Shown: piece after piece, positions 29,238 through 39,902 of the stretch
Layout: every line of letters starts with the position of its first letter
Numbering within the stretch: position 1 is the stretch's first letter
Assembly: GCF_900163785.1 (NCBI RefSeq)
Contig: NZ_FUKN01000011.1
Coordinates: 62,001-126,000 of the forward strand
From: Psychrobacter sp. JB385
GTDB lineage: Bacteria; Pseudomonadota; Gammaproteobacteria; Pseudomonadales; Moraxellaceae
DNA length: 64,000 bases
Direction: 5' to 3'
Translations under genes and position numbers: made by a program
Notes under the pieces: generated by a model
What the model was told of the DNA's origin: nothing
What the model saw: only the letters and a program-made list of their open reading frames with translations
Databases searched by the model: none

Positions 29238-29876
29238 ATGGCGATCGGTTTAGTCGGTAAAAAATGCGGCATGACTCGTATCTTCACTGAAACAGGCGCA
29301 TCTATCCCTGTAACAGTGGTTGAGGTCGATGCAAACCGCATTACTCAAGTAAAAAATACTGATGTAGATGGCTATCAAGCTATCCAAATTACCACAGGCA
29401 CCCGTCGTGACAGCCGCGTAACAGCCGCACAAAAAGGTCACTTCGCGAAAGCAGGCGTTAAAGCTGGCCGTGGTGTTTGGGAATTTCGTGTCAACGATAG
29501 CGATCTTGAAGGTCGTGAGATTGGTGGCGAGATTCTAGCTGACTTGTTCGAACAAGGTCAGATGGTTGATGTGACAGGACAAAGCAAAGGTAAAGGCTTC
29601 CAAGGTCCTATCAAGCGTCACAACTTCAGCATGCAAGATGCGACTCATGGTAACTCAGTATCTCATCGTGCACATGGTTCAACTGGTCAAAACCAGTCAC
29701 CAGGTAAAGTATTCAAAGGCAAAAAGATGGCGGGTCAGATGGGTAACAAACGTGTTACCGTTCAAGGCCTAGAAGTAATTTCGGTTGATGCCGAAAAAGG
29801 GTTACTTGTCATTAAGGGTGCTATCCCAGGCGCCACCGGTGGCGATGTCATCGTACGTCCGTCAGTCAAAGCCTAA
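29238..29876 (+). CDS. rplC: 50S ribosomal protein L3
   Basis: L3 helps start 50S assembly and reaches the peptidyl transferase centre. The 212-residue protein opens with [13 protein letters not shown] and has the tentacle region [31 protein letters not shown]. The glutamine in that last motif is the residue methylated by PrmB in E. coli. AAAGAGG precedes the ATG. Fifteen bases separate it from rplD. Confidence 0.99.
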   Translation: MAIGLVGKKCGMTRIFTETGASIPVTVVEVDANRITQVKNTDVDGYQAIQITTGTRRDSRVTAAQKGHFAKAGVKAGRGVWEFRVNDSDLEGREIGGEILADLFEQGQMVDVTGQSKGKGFQGPIKRHNFSMQDATHGNSVSHRAHGSTGQNQSPGKVFKGKKMAGQMGNKRVTVQGLEVISVDAEKGLLVIKGAIPGATGGDVIVRPSVKA

Positions 29877-29890
29877 GCAAGGGGATTAAC

Positions 29891-30493
29891 GTGGATTTAA
29901 AAACAGTTACAGGTGCGGCGGTTGAGCTTTCTGATACGGCTTTTGGTCGTGAATTCAACGAAGCATTAGTGCATCAAGTCGTCACCGCATATCTTGCTGG
30001 TGCTCGTCAAGGTACACGTGCGCAAAAAACCCGTGCCGAAGTTTCTGGCGGTGGCATTAAGCCATGGCGCCAAAAAGGTACTGGTCGCGCTCGTGCAGGC
30101 TCTATTCGTAGCCCTATCTGGCGTTCAGGTGGTCGTGCATTCGCTGCAAAACCACAAGATTGGTCACAGAAAGTAAACCGTAAAATGTATCGCGGTGCGA
30201 TGCAGTGCATCCTAGCAGAATTGATTCGCCAAGAGCGTTTGATTTTGGTAGAAGAGTTGAGCGTTTCTGGACCTAAGACCAAAGAGCTGATTGCAAAGTT
30301 GAATGATCTTAATGCACCTCGTGCATTAATCGTCACCAAAGAAGTTGACGAGAATTTATACTTAGCTGCTCGCAACATCCCACACGTCAATGTACTTGGT
30401 ACAAACGAAGTGGATCCAGTGAGCTTGATTGCTTTTGATAAAGTAATCATGTCAGTTGAAGCTGCGAAACAATTTGAGGAAGCACTAGCATGA
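29891..30493 (+). CDS. rplD: 50S ribosomal protein L4
   Basis: L4 lines the exit tunnel and in E. coli represses its own S10 operon. The 200-residue protein uses a GTG start with AAGGGG upstream. It keeps the basic tunnel loop ([19 protein letters not shown], then [10 protein letters not shown]). The last codons overlap rplW by 4 bases (ATGA), which couples translation. Confidence 0.99.
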   Translation: MDLKTVTGAAVELSDTAFGREFNEALVHQVVTAYLAGARQGTRAQKTRAEVSGGGIKPWRQKGTGRARAGSIRSPIWRSGGRAFAAKPQDWSQKVNRKMYRGAMQCILAELIRQERLILVEELSVSGPKTKELIAKLNDLNAPRALIVTKEVDENLYLAARNIPHVNVLGTNEVDPVSLIAFDKVIMSVEAAKQFEEALA

Positions 30494-30840
30494 ATAACGC
30501 AAGACTTTATCAGGTCTTAAGAGGACCTGTATTCTCAGAAAAATCTCAAATGCTTGGCGACTCACTTGGTGTGCAGGTATTTAAAATTGATTCTAATGCT
30601 ACTAAGCTTGAAGTCAAGAAAGCAGTTGAGTTGATGTTTGAAGGTGTTGAAGTTACTAAAGTGAACACTTTGAATGTTAAAGGTAAGACAAAGCGTTTTG
30701 GTAAAAGCATTGGCCGTCGTAACGACTATAAAAAAGCCTATGTTACCTTAAAAGCTGGTCAAGATGTACAAATGGCTGATGCTGGTGAAGAAGTAGCGAA
30801 CACTACTGATTCTACTAGTGAAACAGCGAATAACGAATAA
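30490..30840 (+). CDS. rplW: 50S ribosomal protein L23 with acidic C-terminal tail
   Basis: L23 forms the docking site for trigger factor and signal recognition particle at the tunnel exit. The normal fold ends near residue 94. Residues 95-116 form an unusual Asp/Glu/Thr/Asn-rich tail not found in E. coli L23 (100 residues). The core shows [10 protein letters not shown] and [14 protein letters not shown]. The ATG overlaps the rplD stop. Confidence 0.98.
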   Translation: MNNARLYQVLRGPVFSEKSQMLGDSLGVQVFKIDSNATKLEVKKAVELMFEGVEVTKVNTLNVKGKTKRFGKSIGRRNDYKKAYVTLKAGQDVQMADAGEEVANTTDSTSETANNE

Positions 30841-30851
30841 GGATTACACTC

Positions 30852-31679
30852 ATGCCTATCGTAAGAGCAAAGCCAACATCACCAGGCCGTCGTTTTGTTG
30901 AAAAAGTGGTGCATCCACACCTTTACAAAGGTCGTCCTTATGCAGCGCTTCTCGAATCAAAAAGTAAGTCAGGTGGTCGTAACAATAATGGTCGCATAAC
31001 GACTCGTCATATCGGCGGTGGTCATAAGCAACATTATCGTATTATCGATTTCAAACGTACTAAAGACAATATCCCAGCTGTGGTTGAACGTATTGAATAC
31101 GATCCTAACCGTACTGCACATATTGCATTACTTAAGTATGCTGATGGCGAACGTCGTTACATCATCGCTGCTAAAAAACAAGCAGTTGGTGATACCGTAA
31201 TGTCAGGTGAAACTTCTCCAATCCGTCCAGGTAACTGCTTACCGCTAAAAAACATCCCATTGGGTACTGTGATTCACAATATCGAGCTTAAAATCGGTAA
31301 AGGTGCACAGATGGCTCGTTCTGCGGGTGCTAGCGTTCAGTTATTGGGTCGTGACGGTATCTATGCGATTCTTCGTATGCGCTCTGGCGAAACACGCCGT
31401 GTCCATGTGAACTGCCGCGCAGTTATTGGTGAAGTTTCTAACACTGAAAACAACTTGAAATCACTTGGTAAAGCTGGTGCTTCACGTTGGCGTGGTGTTC
31501 GTCCTTCAGTTCGTGGTGTCGCTATGAACCCGGTTGATCACCCACATGGTGGTGGTGAAGGTCGTAACAAAGGTCGCCATCCAACTAGCCCTTGGGGTCA
31601 GAAGTCTAAAGGACTTAAAACGCGTCACAATAAGCGTACTGACAATATGATCATCCGCCGCCGCGCCAAGAAGAAATAA
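30852..31679 (+). CDS. rplB: 50S ribosomal protein L2
   Basis: L2 binds near the peptidyl transferase centre and supports subunit joining. The 275-residue protein is full length, with the [18 protein letters not shown] segment, the [13 protein letters not shown] motif carrying the conserved histidine, and the basic C-terminus RRRAKKK. It starts 12 bases after rplW. Confidence 0.99.
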   Translation: MPIVRAKPTSPGRRFVEKVVHPHLYKGRPYAALLESKSKSGGRNNNGRITTRHIGGGHKQHYRIIDFKRTKDNIPAVVERIEYDPNRTAHIALLKYADGERRYIIAAKKQAVGDTVMSGETSPIRPGNCLPLKNIPLGTVIHNIELKIGKGAQMARSAGASVQLLGRDGIYAILRMRSGETRRVHVNCRAVIGEVSNTENNLKSLGKAGASRWRGVRPSVRGVAMNPVDHPHGGGEGRNKGRHPTSPWGQKSKGLKTRHNKRTDNMIIRRRAKKK

Positions 31680-31691
31680 AGGAAGAATTTC

Positions 31692-31967
31692 ATGCCTCGT
31701 TCATTGAAAAAAGGTCCATTCATAGACGCGCACCTATTTGCTAAAGTTGAGAATGCATTAGACACCAACTCACGCAAGCCAATTAAGACTTGGTCGCGCC
31801 GCTCAATGATTCTGCCACAAATGGTTGGCCTAACTTTATCTGTTCACAACGGCCGTACTCATGTACCGGTTATCGTGAGCGAGCAGATGGTTGGTCATAA
31901 ACTAGGTGAATTTGCCCCGACTCGTACGTATCGTGGTCACGGCATTGACAAAAAAGCTAAGAAATAA
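31692..31967 (+). CDS. rpsS: 30S ribosomal protein S19
   Basis: S19 sits in the head of the 30S subunit with S13. The 91-residue protein starts [11 protein letters not shown] and ends in the family motif [13 protein letters not shown] followed by a Lys tail. GGAAGAA lies upstream of the ATG. It lies between rplB and rplV. Confidence 0.99.
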   Translation: MPRSLKKGPFIDAHLFAKVENALDTNSRKPIKTWSRRSMILPQMVGLTLSVHNGRTHVPVIVSEQMVGHKLGEFAPTRTYRGHGIDKKAKK

Positions 31968-31977
31968 GGTGCTTACC

Positions 31978-32307
31978 ATGGAAGTAACTGCAAAATTACG
32001 CGGTGCCGCCATTTCGGCACAAAAAGTTAGACTCGTTGCTGATGAAGTTCGTGGCAAATCAATCGAGCGTGCTTTGGATATCCTAACGTATAGTAATAAA
32101 AAAGGCGCTGTGTTTGTTAAGAAATGCCTTAACTCAGCCATCGCCAATGCCGAACACAATCACGGTTTAGATATTGATGACCTAAAAGTCGCTACTATCT
32201 ATGTTGATGAAGGCATTACGCTAAAACGTATCCTACCACGTGCTAAAGGTCGCGCTGATCGTATCAGTAAGCGTACTTGTCACATCACTATAAAGGTAGG
32301 AGAATAA
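31978..32307 (+). CDS. rplV: 50S ribosomal protein L22
   Basis: L22 extends a hairpin into the exit tunnel, the site of some macrolide-resistance changes. The start at 31978 gives the normal 109-residue protein beginning [20 protein letters not shown]. The frame continues upstream into rpsS without a better start. The tunnel hairpin is [20 protein letters not shown]. Confidence 0.99.
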   Translation: MEVTAKLRGAAISAQKVRLVADEVRGKSIERALDILTYSNKKGAVFVKKCLNSAIANAEHNHGLDIDDLKVATIYVDEGITLKRILPRAKGRADRISKRTCHITIKVGE

Positions 32308-32310
32308 GTT

Positions 32311-33039
32311 ATGGGTCAAAAAGTACATCCAATCGGAATTCGTCTTGGTGTTGTAAAAAAGCATAATGCAAATTGGTATGCTAACCCTAAACAATACTCA
32401 GAATACCTCATCAATGACATTCAAGTTCGTGAATATCTACGCAAAAAGCTAGATAATGCGATGATCAGTAATATCATGATTGAGCGTCCTACTGGTGCTG
32501 CTAAGATTACCATCGCCACTGCGCGTCCTGGTATTGTTATCGGTAAGAAAGGCGAAGATATTGAAAGACTTCAAAAAGAATTGACCAAAATTATGGGCGT
32601 ACCTGCTCAGGTCAATATTGAAGAAATTACTTCACCTGATCTTGATGCTCGTTTGGTAGCAGACGGTATCGCAAGCCAGCTTGAGCGCCGTGTTATGTTC
32701 CGTCGTGCGATGAAGCGCGCTGTACAGAACAGCATGCGTTCTGGTGCTAAAGGTATTAAAGTTGAGTTGTCTGGCCGTCTTGGCGGTGCTGAGATTGCTC
32801 GTAGCGAATGGTATCGTGAAGGTCGTGTGCCATTGCATACACTCCGCGCTGATATTGATTATTCGTCAGTACGTGCAGAGACAACTTACGGCACTATCGG
32901 TGTGAAAGTTTGGATTTTCCGTGGCGAAATCCTTGACGGTATGAACAGTGTTTATAATCCCGTCAATGAAGAGAAGCCTCGTGCGCCAAAACGCCGTGGT
33001 CGTGGAAACGGAAACCGTCGAAACTCAGACAGAGGTTAA
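32311..33039 (+). CDS. rpsC: 30S ribosomal protein S3
   Basis: S3 forms part of the mRNA entry helicase. The 242-residue protein opens [20 protein letters not shown], contains the KH domain with [14 protein letters not shown], and ends in a basic tail with [13 protein letters not shown]. It starts 3 bases after rplV. Confidence 0.99.
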   Translation: MGQKVHPIGIRLGVVKKHNANWYANPKQYSEYLINDIQVREYLRKKLDNAMISNIMIERPTGAAKITIATARPGIVIGKKGEDIERLQKELTKIMGVPAQVNIEEITSPDLDARLVADGIASQLERRVMFRRAMKRAVQNSMRSGAKGIKVELSGRLGGAEIARSEWYREGRVPLHTLRADIDYSSVRAETTYGTIGVKVWIFRGEILDGMNSVYNPVNEEKPRAPKRRGRGNGNRRNSDRG

Positions 33040-33042
33040 ACT

Positions 33043-33456
33043 ATGTTACAGCCAAAACGTACCAAGTTTCGTAAAATGCATAAAGGTCGTAACACTGGGC
33101 TAGCTCATCGTGGAAGCACCGTTGCATTCGGACAAATTGGTCTAAAATCGTTGACTCGTGGTCGTATGACTGCCCGTCAAATTGAAGCAGCACGTCGTAC
33201 CATCACTCGTAAAATTAAGCGTGGCGGTAAGATTTGGATTCGTGTATTCCCAGACAAACCAATTACCAATAAGCCATTAGAAGTACGTATGGGTAAAGGT
33301 AAAGGTCCAGTTGAATATTGGGTATGCGAAATCAAACCTGGTAAAGTGCTATATGAAATTGAAGGGGTGCCAGAAGAGCTTGCACGTGAAGCTTTCACGC
33401 TTGCTGCAGCAAAACTGCCCTTTAAAACTACCATTGTTAAGCGGACGATAATGTAA
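33043..33456 (+). CDS. rplP: 50S ribosomal protein L16
   Basis: L16 contacts the A-site tRNA and is needed for late 50S assembly. The 137-residue protein begins [16 protein letters not shown]. It has the arginine within [12 protein letters not shown], the position hydroxylated by RoxA in E. coli L16. Its stop overlaps the rpmC ATG by one base. Confidence 0.99.
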   Translation: MLQPKRTKFRKMHKGRNTGLAHRGSTVAFGQIGLKSLTRGRMTARQIEAARRTITRKIKRGGKIWIRVFPDKPITNKPLEVRMGKGKGPVEYWVCEIKPGKVLYEIEGVPEELAREAFTLAAAKLPFKTTIVKRTIM

Positions 33457-33653
33457 TGAAGATCAGTGAATTACGTGATAAATCATTAGAAGAACTGACC
33501 CAGTTACTTGATGAAAAGCAACTTGATGCTTTCCGTATTCGTATGGCTAAAGCAACTGGTCAGTTGGGTAATACCCATGAAGTCAGAGGCAATCGTCGTA
33601 CGATTGCTCAGATTCAGACTTTGATTAACGAGAAACAACGAGGCGACTCATGA
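33456..33653 (+). CDS. rpmC: 50S ribosomal protein L29
   Basis: L29 lies next to L23 at the tunnel exit. The 65-residue protein has the usual two-helix pattern, with [19 protein letters not shown] and [20 protein letters not shown]. It overlaps rplP at TAATG and rpsQ by ATGA, so translation of the three is coupled. Confidence 0.99.
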   Translation: MKISELRDKSLEELTQLLDEKQLDAFRIRMAKATGQLGNTHEVRGNRRTIAQIQTLINEKQRGDS

Positions 33654-33925
33654 GCGATAACAATCAAACAGCTACCAATGCTAGCGTATTGACAGGACGA
33701 GTTGTCAGCGACAAGATGGACAAGTCCATCACAGTTTTGATTGAGCGCTTGGTTCGTCATCCTTTGTATGGCAAACAGCTTCGTCGTTCTACGAAAATCA
33801 AAGCACATGATGAGAATAACGTTTGCCAACAAGGCGATCTTGTCCGCATCAAAGAAACGCGTCCAATCTCTAAAACCAAGTCTTGGACTTTGGTCGATGT
33901 GGTTGAAAAAGTAGAAAAAATCTAA
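33650..33925 (+). CDS. rpsQ: 30S ribosomal protein S17
   Basis: S17 binds 16S rRNA helix 11 early in assembly. The 91-residue protein shows [20 protein letters not shown] and [20 protein letters not shown]. It is the last gene of the S10 operon. A 183-base gap with a likely promoter follows. Confidence 0.98.
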   Translation: MSDNNQTATNASVLTGRVVSDKMDKSITVLIERLVRHPLYGKQLRRSTKIKAHDENNVCQQGDLVRIKETRPISKTKSWTLVDVVEKVEKI

Positions 33926-33930
33926 GTAAA

Positions 33931-33959
33931 TTGCATTAAAAGCCAGAAGCTGTTAAAAT
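33931..33959 (+). promoter_or_regulatory. Candidate spc operon promoter
   Basis: TTGCAT and TAAAAT are 17 bases apart in the gap between rpsQ and rplN, at the place of the E. coli spc promoter. It lies about 150 bases before rplN. Confidence 0.6.
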
Positions 33960-34108
33960 AGCCGCCTTTTTAAGGATGCTGATTGCGCCGAGCGTATATC
34001 ACTCACATTAAGAGTAAGTCGCGGTTATTAATATTAAAATGCCGTCCTACTCATTCTGTGCTAGCGGCAGCAACTGGTTTTTATTGCTCATACGTGTGGA
34101 GTAACGCT

Positions 34109-34477
34109 ATGATTCAGGTTGAGTCAATGCTGGAAGTTGCAGACAATAGCGGTGCAAGGCGAGTTCAGTGCATTAAAGTACTGGGTGGTTCTCATCGTCG
34201 TTATGCATCAGTTGGCGACATTATTAAAGTAACGGTTAAAGAAGCCATTCCGCGTGGTCGTGTTAAGAAAGGCGACGTGATGAATGCTGTAGTTGTTCGT
34301 ACCAAAAAAGGCGTTCGTCGTCCTGATGGTTCTGTGTTGCGTTTTGACGATAATGCTGCGGTATTGTTGAACCAAAATAAAGCACCTATTGCAACTCGTA
34401 TTTTTGGACCGGTAACTCGTGAACTACGTGGTGATCAGTTTATGAAAATTGTATCACTAGCACCAGAAGTATTGTGA
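34109..34477 (+). CDS. rplN: 50S ribosomal protein L14
   Basis: L14 forms an intersubunit bridge. The start at 34109, with GGAG upstream, gives the exact family length of 122 residues ([20 protein letters not shown]). The open frame extends upstream, but that part does not match L14. It is the first gene of the spc operon. Confidence 0.99.
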   Translation: MIQVESMLEVADNSGARRVQCIKVLGGSHRRYASVGDIIKVTVKEAIPRGRVKKGDVMNAVVVRTKKGVRRPDGSVLRFDDNAAVLLNQNKAPIATRIFGPVTRELRGDQFMKIVSLAPEVL

Positions 34478-34485
34478 GGTAATCC

Positions 34486-34803
34486 ATGTCAAAATTACGT
34501 AAAGGCGATACAGTTATCGTGATTGCTGGTAAAGATAAAGGCAAACAAGGTACTGTGCAAGCTGTAAAAAATGATCGTATTAAAGTTGAAGGCATTAATA
34601 TTGTCACTAAGCATCAGAAGCCAAATCAGGCAACTGGCGTTGAAGGTGGCATTCTTAAGCAAGAAGCTTTTCTGCATATCTCAAATGTCGCAATCTTAAA
34701 TGCGCAAACCCAAAAAGCTGATCGTATTACTTATCAGTTTGGCGAAGACGGCAAGAAACAACGCGTCTATCGTTCAAACGGTGAAGTAGTGGCGACTGCG
34801 TAA
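34486..34803 (+). CDS. rplX: 50S ribosomal protein L24
   Basis: L24 is an assembly initiator near the tunnel exit. The 105-residue protein has the KOW motif (KGDTVIVIAGKDKGKQGTV) and the loop NIVTKHQKPNQ. It starts 8 bases after rplN with GAGG upstream. Confidence 0.98.
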   Translation: MSKLRKGDTVIVIAGKDKGKQGTVQAVKNDRIKVEGINIVTKHQKPNQATGVEGGILKQEAFLHISNVAILNAQTQKADRITYQFGEDGKKQRVYRSNGEVVATA

Positions 34804-34824
34804 GACACTAAGGGTGTAATGGTA

Positions 34825-35361
34825 ATGGCAAGATTAAAATCTTTATATAACGATAAACTAAAGCAGCAAATCAAAGAAGAGCTTGGTGTTGCAAACGTGA
34901 TGCAAGTGCCTAAAATCACTAAAATCACACTAAACATGGGTGTAGGCGGCGCGTCTCAAGACAAGAAATTGCTTGAAGGTGCAGTGGCTGATATGACTGC
35001 AATTGCTGGTCAAAAGCCTGTTGTCACCAAAGCACGTAAATCAGTTGCTGGCTTTAAAATTCGTGAAGAATGGCCAATTGGCTGTAAAGTAACGCTACGC
35101 GGTGAGCAAATGTACGAATTTTTAGATCGTCTCATTGCCATTGCAATTCCTCGTATTCGTGATTTCCGTGGTTTTTCACCTAAAGCCTTTGACGGACGTG
35201 GCAACTACTCATTGGGTATCAAAGAACAGATCGTATTCCCAGAAGTAGATTTTGACAAGATTGATCGTATCCGCGGTATGGATGTGACGATCACCACGTC
35301 AGCTCAGTCTGATGAAGAAGGTCGTGCGTTGCTTAAAGCATTCGGCTTCCCATTTAAATAA
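34825..35361 (+). CDS. rplE: 50S ribosomal protein L5
   Basis: L5 binds 5S rRNA and contacts the P-site tRNA. The start at 34825 gives the usual 178 residues ([15 protein letters not shown]). An ATG two codons earlier at 34819 is also possible, since AGGG lies between the usual spacings for both. Motifs include [25 protein letters not shown] [14 protein letters not shown] and [11 protein letters not shown]. Confidence 0.98.
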   Translation: MARLKSLYNDKLKQQIKEELGVANVMQVPKITKITLNMGVGGASQDKKLLEGAVADMTAIAGQKPVVTKARKSVAGFKIREEWPIGCKVTLRGEQMYEFLDRLIAIAIPRIRDFRGFSPKAFDGRGNYSLGIKEQIVFPEVDFDKIDRIRGMDVTITTSAQSDEEGRALLKAFGFPFK

Positions 35362-35373
35362 GGTAAAGACGTT

Positions 35374-35679
35374 ATGGCAAAGAAGAGCATGATTAACCGC
35401 GAATTAAAGCGCGAAAAAATGGTTGCTAAGTATGCTGAAAAGCGTATCAAGCTAAAAGAAACTATCAGTGATATGAATGCAAGTGACGAAACTCGTATGG
35501 AAGCGATGCTAGAGCTACAAGCTCTTCCACGCAATTCATCACCAGTACGTCTACGCAATCGTTGTGCTATCACCGGTCGTCCTCATGGTTACTTCCGCAA
35601 GTTTGGCTTATCACGCAATATGCTGCGTGAGCGTGTCATGCAAGGCGATGTGCCTGGTGTTCGTAAAGCAAGCTGGTAA
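35374..35679 (+). CDS. rpsN: 30S ribosomal protein S14 (zinc-free form)
   Basis: S14 is needed for assembly of the 30S head. The 101-residue protein is the long form that lacks the CxxC zinc motifs and keeps only one cysteine ([18 protein letters not shown]). It begins [19 protein letters not shown] lies upstream. Confidence 0.98.
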   Translation: MAKKSMINRELKREKMVAKYAEKRIKLKETISDMNASDETRMEAMLELQALPRNSSPVRLRNRCAITGRPHGYFRKFGLSRNMLRERVMQGDVPGVRKASW

Positions 35680-35690
35680 GGAGTAACTAT

Positions 35691-36089
35691 ATGAGTATGC
35701 AAGATACCGTTGGGGATATGCTAACCCGTATTCGTAACGCACAAATGGCTAACAAAGTATCGGTAGCAATGCCGAACTCTAAATTACGTAAATCAATTGC
35801 TGATTTACTAGTTAGCGAAGGTTATGTGGCAAGCGCTGTTGTTACCGAAGAAGAAAACAACAAAGCAACCCTATCTATTGAGTTAAAATACTTCGAAGGC
35901 CGTGCTGTCATCGAAACTATCCAACGTTTTAGTCGTCCTGGTTTACGCCAGTTCCGCGGTAAAGACGAAATCCCTACTGTTAAGCAAGGTATGGGTGTTG
36001 CTATCGTATCTACCAGCCAAGGTATCATGAGCGATCGTGCTGCACGCGCTGCTGGTATCGGTGGTGAAATCGTCGCATTTGTAGCGTAA
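35691..36089 (+). CDS. rpsH: 30S ribosomal protein S8
   Basis: S8 organises the 16S central domain and in E. coli represses the spc operon. The 132-residue protein has [17 protein letters not shown] and the C-terminal [26 protein letters not shown] lies 7 bases before the first ATG, which I chose over an ATG two codons on. The gap to rplF is unusually long (176 bases) and holds a terminator-like hairpin. Confidence 0.98.
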   Translation: MSMQDTVGDMLTRIRNAQMANKVSVAMPNSKLRKSIADLLVSEGYVASAVVTEEENNKATLSIELKYFEGRAVIETIQRFSRPGLRQFRGKDEIPTVKQGMGVAIVSTSQGIMSDRAARAAGIGGEIVAFVA

Positions 36090-36192
36090 GCTATACGACG
36101 ATAAAGTCTATTTGATGATTGTTGGACTTCTATTGATTGAGTAATGTTAAATTATTTAAAATTGATAGGTGTCTAACACAGTCAACTATGCT

Positions 36193-36225
36193 AAACTAAC
36201 ACGCTTTTTAGCCTGTTAGTTTTTT
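36193..36225 (+). terminator. Terminator-like hairpin inside the spc operon, before rplF
   Basis: AAACTAACA pairs with TGTTAGTTT around a 12-base loop, followed directly by a run of T (36220-36225). It sits between rpsH and rplF, where continued transcription is needed, so it may act as an attenuator. Confidence 0.7.
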
Positions 36226-36265
36226 CGCTAATATAAAGAAGTTAAATTTTTTAAGGAATATTCCT

Positions 36266-36799
36266 ATGTCTCGTGTGGCTAAAGCCCCAGTGACGCTACC
36301 AAGTGGTGTAAGCGTTACTTTGAACGATCGGCAGGTCGAAGTTAAAGGCAAGAACGGCAATTTGTCTTTACGCCTGCATGAATTGGTCGAGCTGAAACAG
36401 GAAGATGATGCTATCATTTTCTCACCTACAGTCGATTCAAAAGAAGCTATGATGCACACTGGCACCATGCGCGCTCTGCTTAACAACTATGTTACAGGCG
36501 TAAACGAAGGCTTTGAAAGACGTCTTCAGTTAATTGGTGTTGGTTATCGCGCTCAAGTTGCTGGTAATAAAGTAACTTTGAACGTTGGTTACTCTCATCC
36601 AGTAGAGTATACGTTGCCTGAAGGTGTGTCAGCTGAAACCCCAACGCAAACTGAAATTGTTTTAAAATCAAACAATAAACAGCAGCTTGGTCAAGCAGCG
36701 GCTAATATTCGCGGTTTCCGTCCACCTGAGCCTTATAAAGGTAAAGGTATTCGTTACAGTGATGAACATGTGATTCGCAAAGAAGCTAAGAAAAAATAA
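36266..36799 (+). CDS. rplF: 50S ribosomal protein L6
   Basis: L6 sits near the factor-binding site. The 177-residue protein has two similar domains and motifs [29 protein letters not shown] and [30 protein letters not shown] precedes the ATG. It starts 176 bases after rpsH, much more than the 2-15 bases typical of the operon. Confidence 0.99.
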   Translation: MSRVAKAPVTLPSGVSVTLNDRQVEVKGKNGNLSLRLHELVELKQEDDAIIFSPTVDSKEAMMHTGTMRALLNNYVTGVNEGFERRLQLIGVGYRAQVAGNKVTLNVGYSHPVEYTLPEGVSAETPTQTEIVLKSNNKQQLGQAAANIRGFRPPEPYKGKGIRYSDEHVIRKEAKKK

Positions 36800-36810
36800 G
36801 GTGAGTTGAA

Positions 36811-37161
36811 ATGTTTGATAAAAAAGCAGCTCGTCTGCGTCGAGCTAAGAAAACCCGCGCGCATATCCGTGTCTTAGGCGCTCATCGCTTAACGGTTAAT
36901 CGCACGCCGAAACATATTTATGCCCAGATTATCTCTCCGAACGGTGGTGAAGTGATTGCTCAGGCATCTACCTTGGACGGCAGTTTGCGTTCAGGCGCGA
37001 CAGGCAATACTGATGCCGCAACGTCTGTGGGTCAATTGATCGCAGAACGTGCAAAAGCAGCTGGTATTACTAAAGTTGCCTTTGACCGTAGTGGTTTTAA
37101 ATATCATGGTCGAGTGAAAGCTTTAGCGGAAGCTGCTCGCGAAAATGGATTGGAGTTTTAA
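36811..37161 (+). CDS. rplR: 50S ribosomal protein L18
   Basis: L18 joins L5 in carrying 5S rRNA into the 50S subunit. The 116-residue protein has [17 protein letters not shown] and the C-terminal [20 protein letters not shown]. It starts 11 bases after rplF and ends 2 bases before rpsE. Confidence 0.99.
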   Translation: MFDKKAARLRRAKKTRAHIRVLGAHRLTVNRTPKHIYAQIISPNGGEVIAQASTLDGSLRSGATGNTDAATSVGQLIAERAKAAGITKVAFDRSGFKYHGRVKALAEAARENGLEF

Positions 37162-37163
37162 TC

Positions 37164-37679
37164 ATGGCTAGAAATGATAAAAATGATAAGAACGAACAAA
37201 CTGACGGCTTAGTTGAACGCTTGGTTACTGTTGATCGCGTTGCAAAGGTTGTAAAAGGTGGTCGTATTTTCTCTTTCACTGCGTTGACCGTAGTGGGCGA
37301 TGGCAATGGCCGTGTTGGTTTTGGTCGCGGTAAAGCACGTGAAGTGCCAGCTGCTATTCAAAAAGCATTAGAAGCTGCTAAACGCAATATGATCACTGTT
37401 GATCTTAATGATGCAACTTTGTATCATCCAATCAAAGCACGTCATGGTGCAAGTAAAATCTACATGCAACCTGCATCTGAAGGTACTGGCGTAATCGCTG
37501 GTGGCGCAATGCGTGCTGTATTAGAAGTTGCTGGTGTCAAAGATGTTTTGACTAAATGTTATGGTTCTACCAATACTGCTAACGTTGTTCGCGCAACGTT
37601 TAACGGTTTACGTGATATGTCAACTCCAGAGAAGATGGCAGCTAAACGTGGTAAATCTGTAGACGAAATCTTGGGTTAA
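37164..37679 (+). CDS. rpsE: 30S ribosomal protein S5
   Basis: S5 affects decoding accuracy and mRNA entry. The 171-residue protein begins with an Asn/Asp/Lys-rich stretch of about 12 residues, then [20 protein letters not shown]. It contains [18 protein letters not shown] and the C-terminal [17 protein letters not shown]. Confidence 0.99.
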   Translation: MARNDKNDKNEQTDGLVERLVTVDRVAKVVKGGRIFSFTALTVVGDGNGRVGFGRGKAREVPAAIQKALEAAKRNMITVDLNDATLYHPIKARHGASKIYMQPASEGTGVIAGGAMRAVLEVAGVKDVLTKCYGSTNTANVVRATFNGLRDMSTPEKMAAKRGKSVDEILG

Positions 37680-37699
37680 CTTAGACTAGGTGAGTTACG

Positions 37700-37879
37700 A
37701 TGAAAAAAATGAAAGTCACTCAATTTAAATCGGGTGCCCATCGCCTAAAGAGCCACAAAGCGAGCTTGAAAGGATTGGGTTTACGCCGTATTAATCATAC
37801 TGTTGAAGTAGAAGATACTCCTTCAACCCGTGGTATGGTCAATCGCGTCAACTACATGGTAAAAGTGGAGGAAGCGTAA
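37700..37879 (+). CDS. rpmD: 50S ribosomal protein L30
   Basis: L30 is a small protein of the 50S body. The 59-residue product contains [39 protein letters not shown] and [20 protein letters not shown] lies before the ATG at 37700, and a second ATG three codons on is possible. Its stop overlaps the rplO ATG by one base. Confidence 0.98.
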   Translation: MKKMKVTQFKSGAHRLKSHKASLKGLGLRRINHTVEVEDTPSTRGMVNRVNYMVKVEEA

Positions 37880-38319
37880 TGGGACTTAGATTAAATGAAT
37901 TATCACCAGGTGTTGGCGCAAAGAAAACTGCCCAACGTCGTGGTCGTGGTATCGGTTCAGGTCTTGGTAAGACTGGTGGTCGTGGTGTAAAAGGTCAGAA
38001 ATCTCGTTCAGGTTCTAGCATTCGCTCAGGATTTGAAGGTGGTCAGATGCCTTTATATCGTCGTCTACCAAAATTTGGTTTTACCAGTAAATTAGCAATG
38101 AAGACGGCTGAAGTACGTTTGTCTGAATTGAACAAAATTGAAGGCGATGTAGTTAGCATTGAGACACTTAAAGCTGCTAACTTAATCCGTCACGATATGA
38201 AGCGTGCACGTGTTATGTTGTCAGGCGAAGTTACTAAAGCTTATACTTTCAAAGGTATCAAAGTAACTAAAGGCGCTAAGCAAGCAATCGAAGCTGCTGG
38301 TGGTAGCATCGAGGAGTAG
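37879..38319 (+). CDS. rplO: 50S ribosomal protein L15
   Basis: L15 is a late assembly protein. The 146-residue product opens [20 protein letters not shown] and has the Gly/Arg-rich [20 protein letters not shown]. It has the second conserved [18 protein letters not shown]. It overlaps rpmD by one base and is followed 4 bases later by the secY start. Confidence 0.99.
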   Translation: MGLRLNELSPGVGAKKTAQRRGRGIGSGLGKTGGRGVKGQKSRSGSSIRSGFEGGQMPLYRRLPKFGFTSKLAMKTAEVRLSELNKIEGDVVSIETLKAANLIRHDMKRARVMLSGEVTKAYTFKGIKVTKGAKQAIEAAGGSIEE

Positions 38320-38323
38320 TAAC

Positions 38324-39670
38324 GTGTCAAAACAATCAATGTCATCGACTGGTATACCGCTTAATCCGTTTGCTTTCATACGTAAGTATGATGAGTTATG
38401 GACGCGCTTATTATTCTTAATCGGCGCATTGATTGTTTATCGTTTAGGGTCACATATTCCTGTACCAGGTATTAACCCAGTCAATCTAGCAGATCTGTTT
38501 TCGCGCAACGAAAATACCATTTTGAGTATGTTTAACATGTTCTCAGGTGGTGCGCTAGAGCGTATGTCTATCATGGCACTTGGTATCATGCCATATATTT
38601 CAGCATCAATTATAGTACAGATGATGTCTGCGGTATTGCCATCGCTTGAAGCCCTCAAAAAAGAAGGTGAAGCGGGACGACGTAAGCTAAATAAGTATAC
38701 CCGTCAAGGGACACTTGGTTTGGCGCTGGTACAATCGTTAGGGATGTGTGCTGGTTTAATCAGTCAAAATCTTACCTTATCATCTGGTCTTACTTTCTAT
38801 ATTCCAGCAGTTACGTCTTTAGTAGCAGGCGCAATGTTCTTAATGTGGCTCGGTGAGCAAATTACAGAACGCGGCGTTGGTAATGGTATTTCGATGCTCA
38901 TTTTTGCGAGTATTGTGGCTGGTACACCAGGTATGATTTCGCAATCTATTGAACAAGTCAATCAGGGTCAAATGAACCTAATTGTACTATTTATTTTTGT
39001 GTTATTAGGCATCGCGGTTACCGCTGGGATTGTTTATATTGAACGTGCTCAGCGCCGTGTTCCCGTAAACTATGCACAAAAGCAACAACAAGGTCGCAAG
39101 ATTTATGCTCAGCAGCAGTCACATTTGCCGTTGAAGCTTAATATGGCAGGGGTTATTCCAGCTATTTTTGCAAGTTCGTTGTTATTGTTTCCAGCAAGTT
39201 TAGGGCAATGGGTTGGTCAATCAACTGATCCTACTTTCACTCAAAAAATATTACAAAATATGGCATTGGTATTGTCTCCAGGACAACCGCTATATTTAGT
39301 CTTGTTCGGTGCGATGATTATTTTCTTCTGTTATTTCTATACGGCACTAGTATTTAGTCCACGTGAAGTAGCGGAGAACCTTAAACGTAGTGGTGCGTAT
39401 ATTCCAGGTATTCGCCCAGGCCAACAAACTCAGCGTTATCTCGATCATGTATTAAACCGACTGACCTTTATTGGCGCGATGTATATGACGGTTATTTGTT
39501 TAATGCCAATGGTCGTCCAGTCATCGTTTGGTGTACCGTTCCAACTTGGTGGTACGTCTTTACTGATTATGGTGGTTGTGGTAATGGATTTCATTTCGCA
39601 GATCCAAGCGCATTTGATGACCCATCAATATCATGATCAGACGTTAATTCAATCGCCCACTCAATCTTAA
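38324..39670 (+). CDS. secY: Protein translocase subunit SecY
   Basis: SecY is the membrane channel of the Sec translocon. The 448-residue protein has ten predicted helices, the plug region after [11 protein letters not shown], and the C-terminal cytoplasmic loops with [19 protein letters not shown] chose the GTG at 38324 because GAGGAG lies 7 bases upstream. An ATG five codons on (38339) is the alternative. It is expressed in the spc operon between rplO and rpmJ. Confidence 0.98.
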   Translation: MSKQSMSSTGIPLNPFAFIRKYDELWTRLLFLIGALIVYRLGSHIPVPGINPVNLADLFSRNENTILSMFNMFSGGALERMSIMALGIMPYISASIIVQMMSAVLPSLEALKKEGEAGRRKLNKYTRQGTLGLALVQSLGMCAGLISQNLTLSSGLTFYIPAVTSLVAGAMFLMWLGEQITERGVGNGISMLIFASIVAGTPGMISQSIEQVNQGQMNLIVLFIFVLLGIAVTAGIVYIERAQRRVPVNYAQKQQQGRKIYAQQQSHLPLKLNMAGVIPAIFASSLLLFPASLGQWVGQSTDPTFTQKILQNMALVLSPGQPLYLVLFGAMIIFFCYFYTALVFSPREVAENLKRSGAYIPGIRPGQQTQRYLDHVLNRLTFIGAMYMTVICLMPMVVQSSFGVPFQLGGTSLLIMVVVVMDFISQIQAHLMTHQYHDQTLIQSPTQS

Positions 39671-39700
39671 TGAGCGGTACGATATTTCAAGGAGTATGCT

Positions 39701-39817
39701 ATGAAAGTTCAAGCATCAGTTAAGAAGATTTGTGGTAGCTGTAAAGTTGTGCGCCGTAAAGGCCGTGTACATATTATTTGTACAGCAGAACCGCGCCACA
39801 AGCAACGTCAAGGTTAA
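39701..39817 (+). CDS. rpmJ: 50S ribosomal protein L36 (zinc-binding form)
   Basis: L36 is the smallest 50S protein. The 38-residue product carries the zinc ligands Cys11, Cys14, Cys27 and His33 ([15 protein letters not shown]). AAGGAG precedes the ATG. It ends the spc operon. Confidence 0.98.
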   Translation: MKVQASVKKICGSCKVVRRKGRVHIICTAEPRHKQRQG

Positions 39818-39878
39818 TATTTGATAGCATAAGTTTTTTAACTTTTGTTACCGGATAAATTAATACTTGAAAAATAAC

Positions 39879-39900
39879 GGCGGATAGGATATTATCCGCC
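39879..39900 (+). repeat. Hairpin after rpmJ
   Basis: GGCGGATA and TATCCGCC form an 8-bp GC-rich stem around a 6-base loop. There is no T-run, so it may be a weak terminator or an mRNA end-protecting hairpin. Confidence 0.5.
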
Positions 39901-39902
39901 AC

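Noticed and set aside
33983..34108. Upstream in-frame extension of rplN
   Set aside because: The extension does not match L14, and a good ribosome binding site marks the start at 34109.
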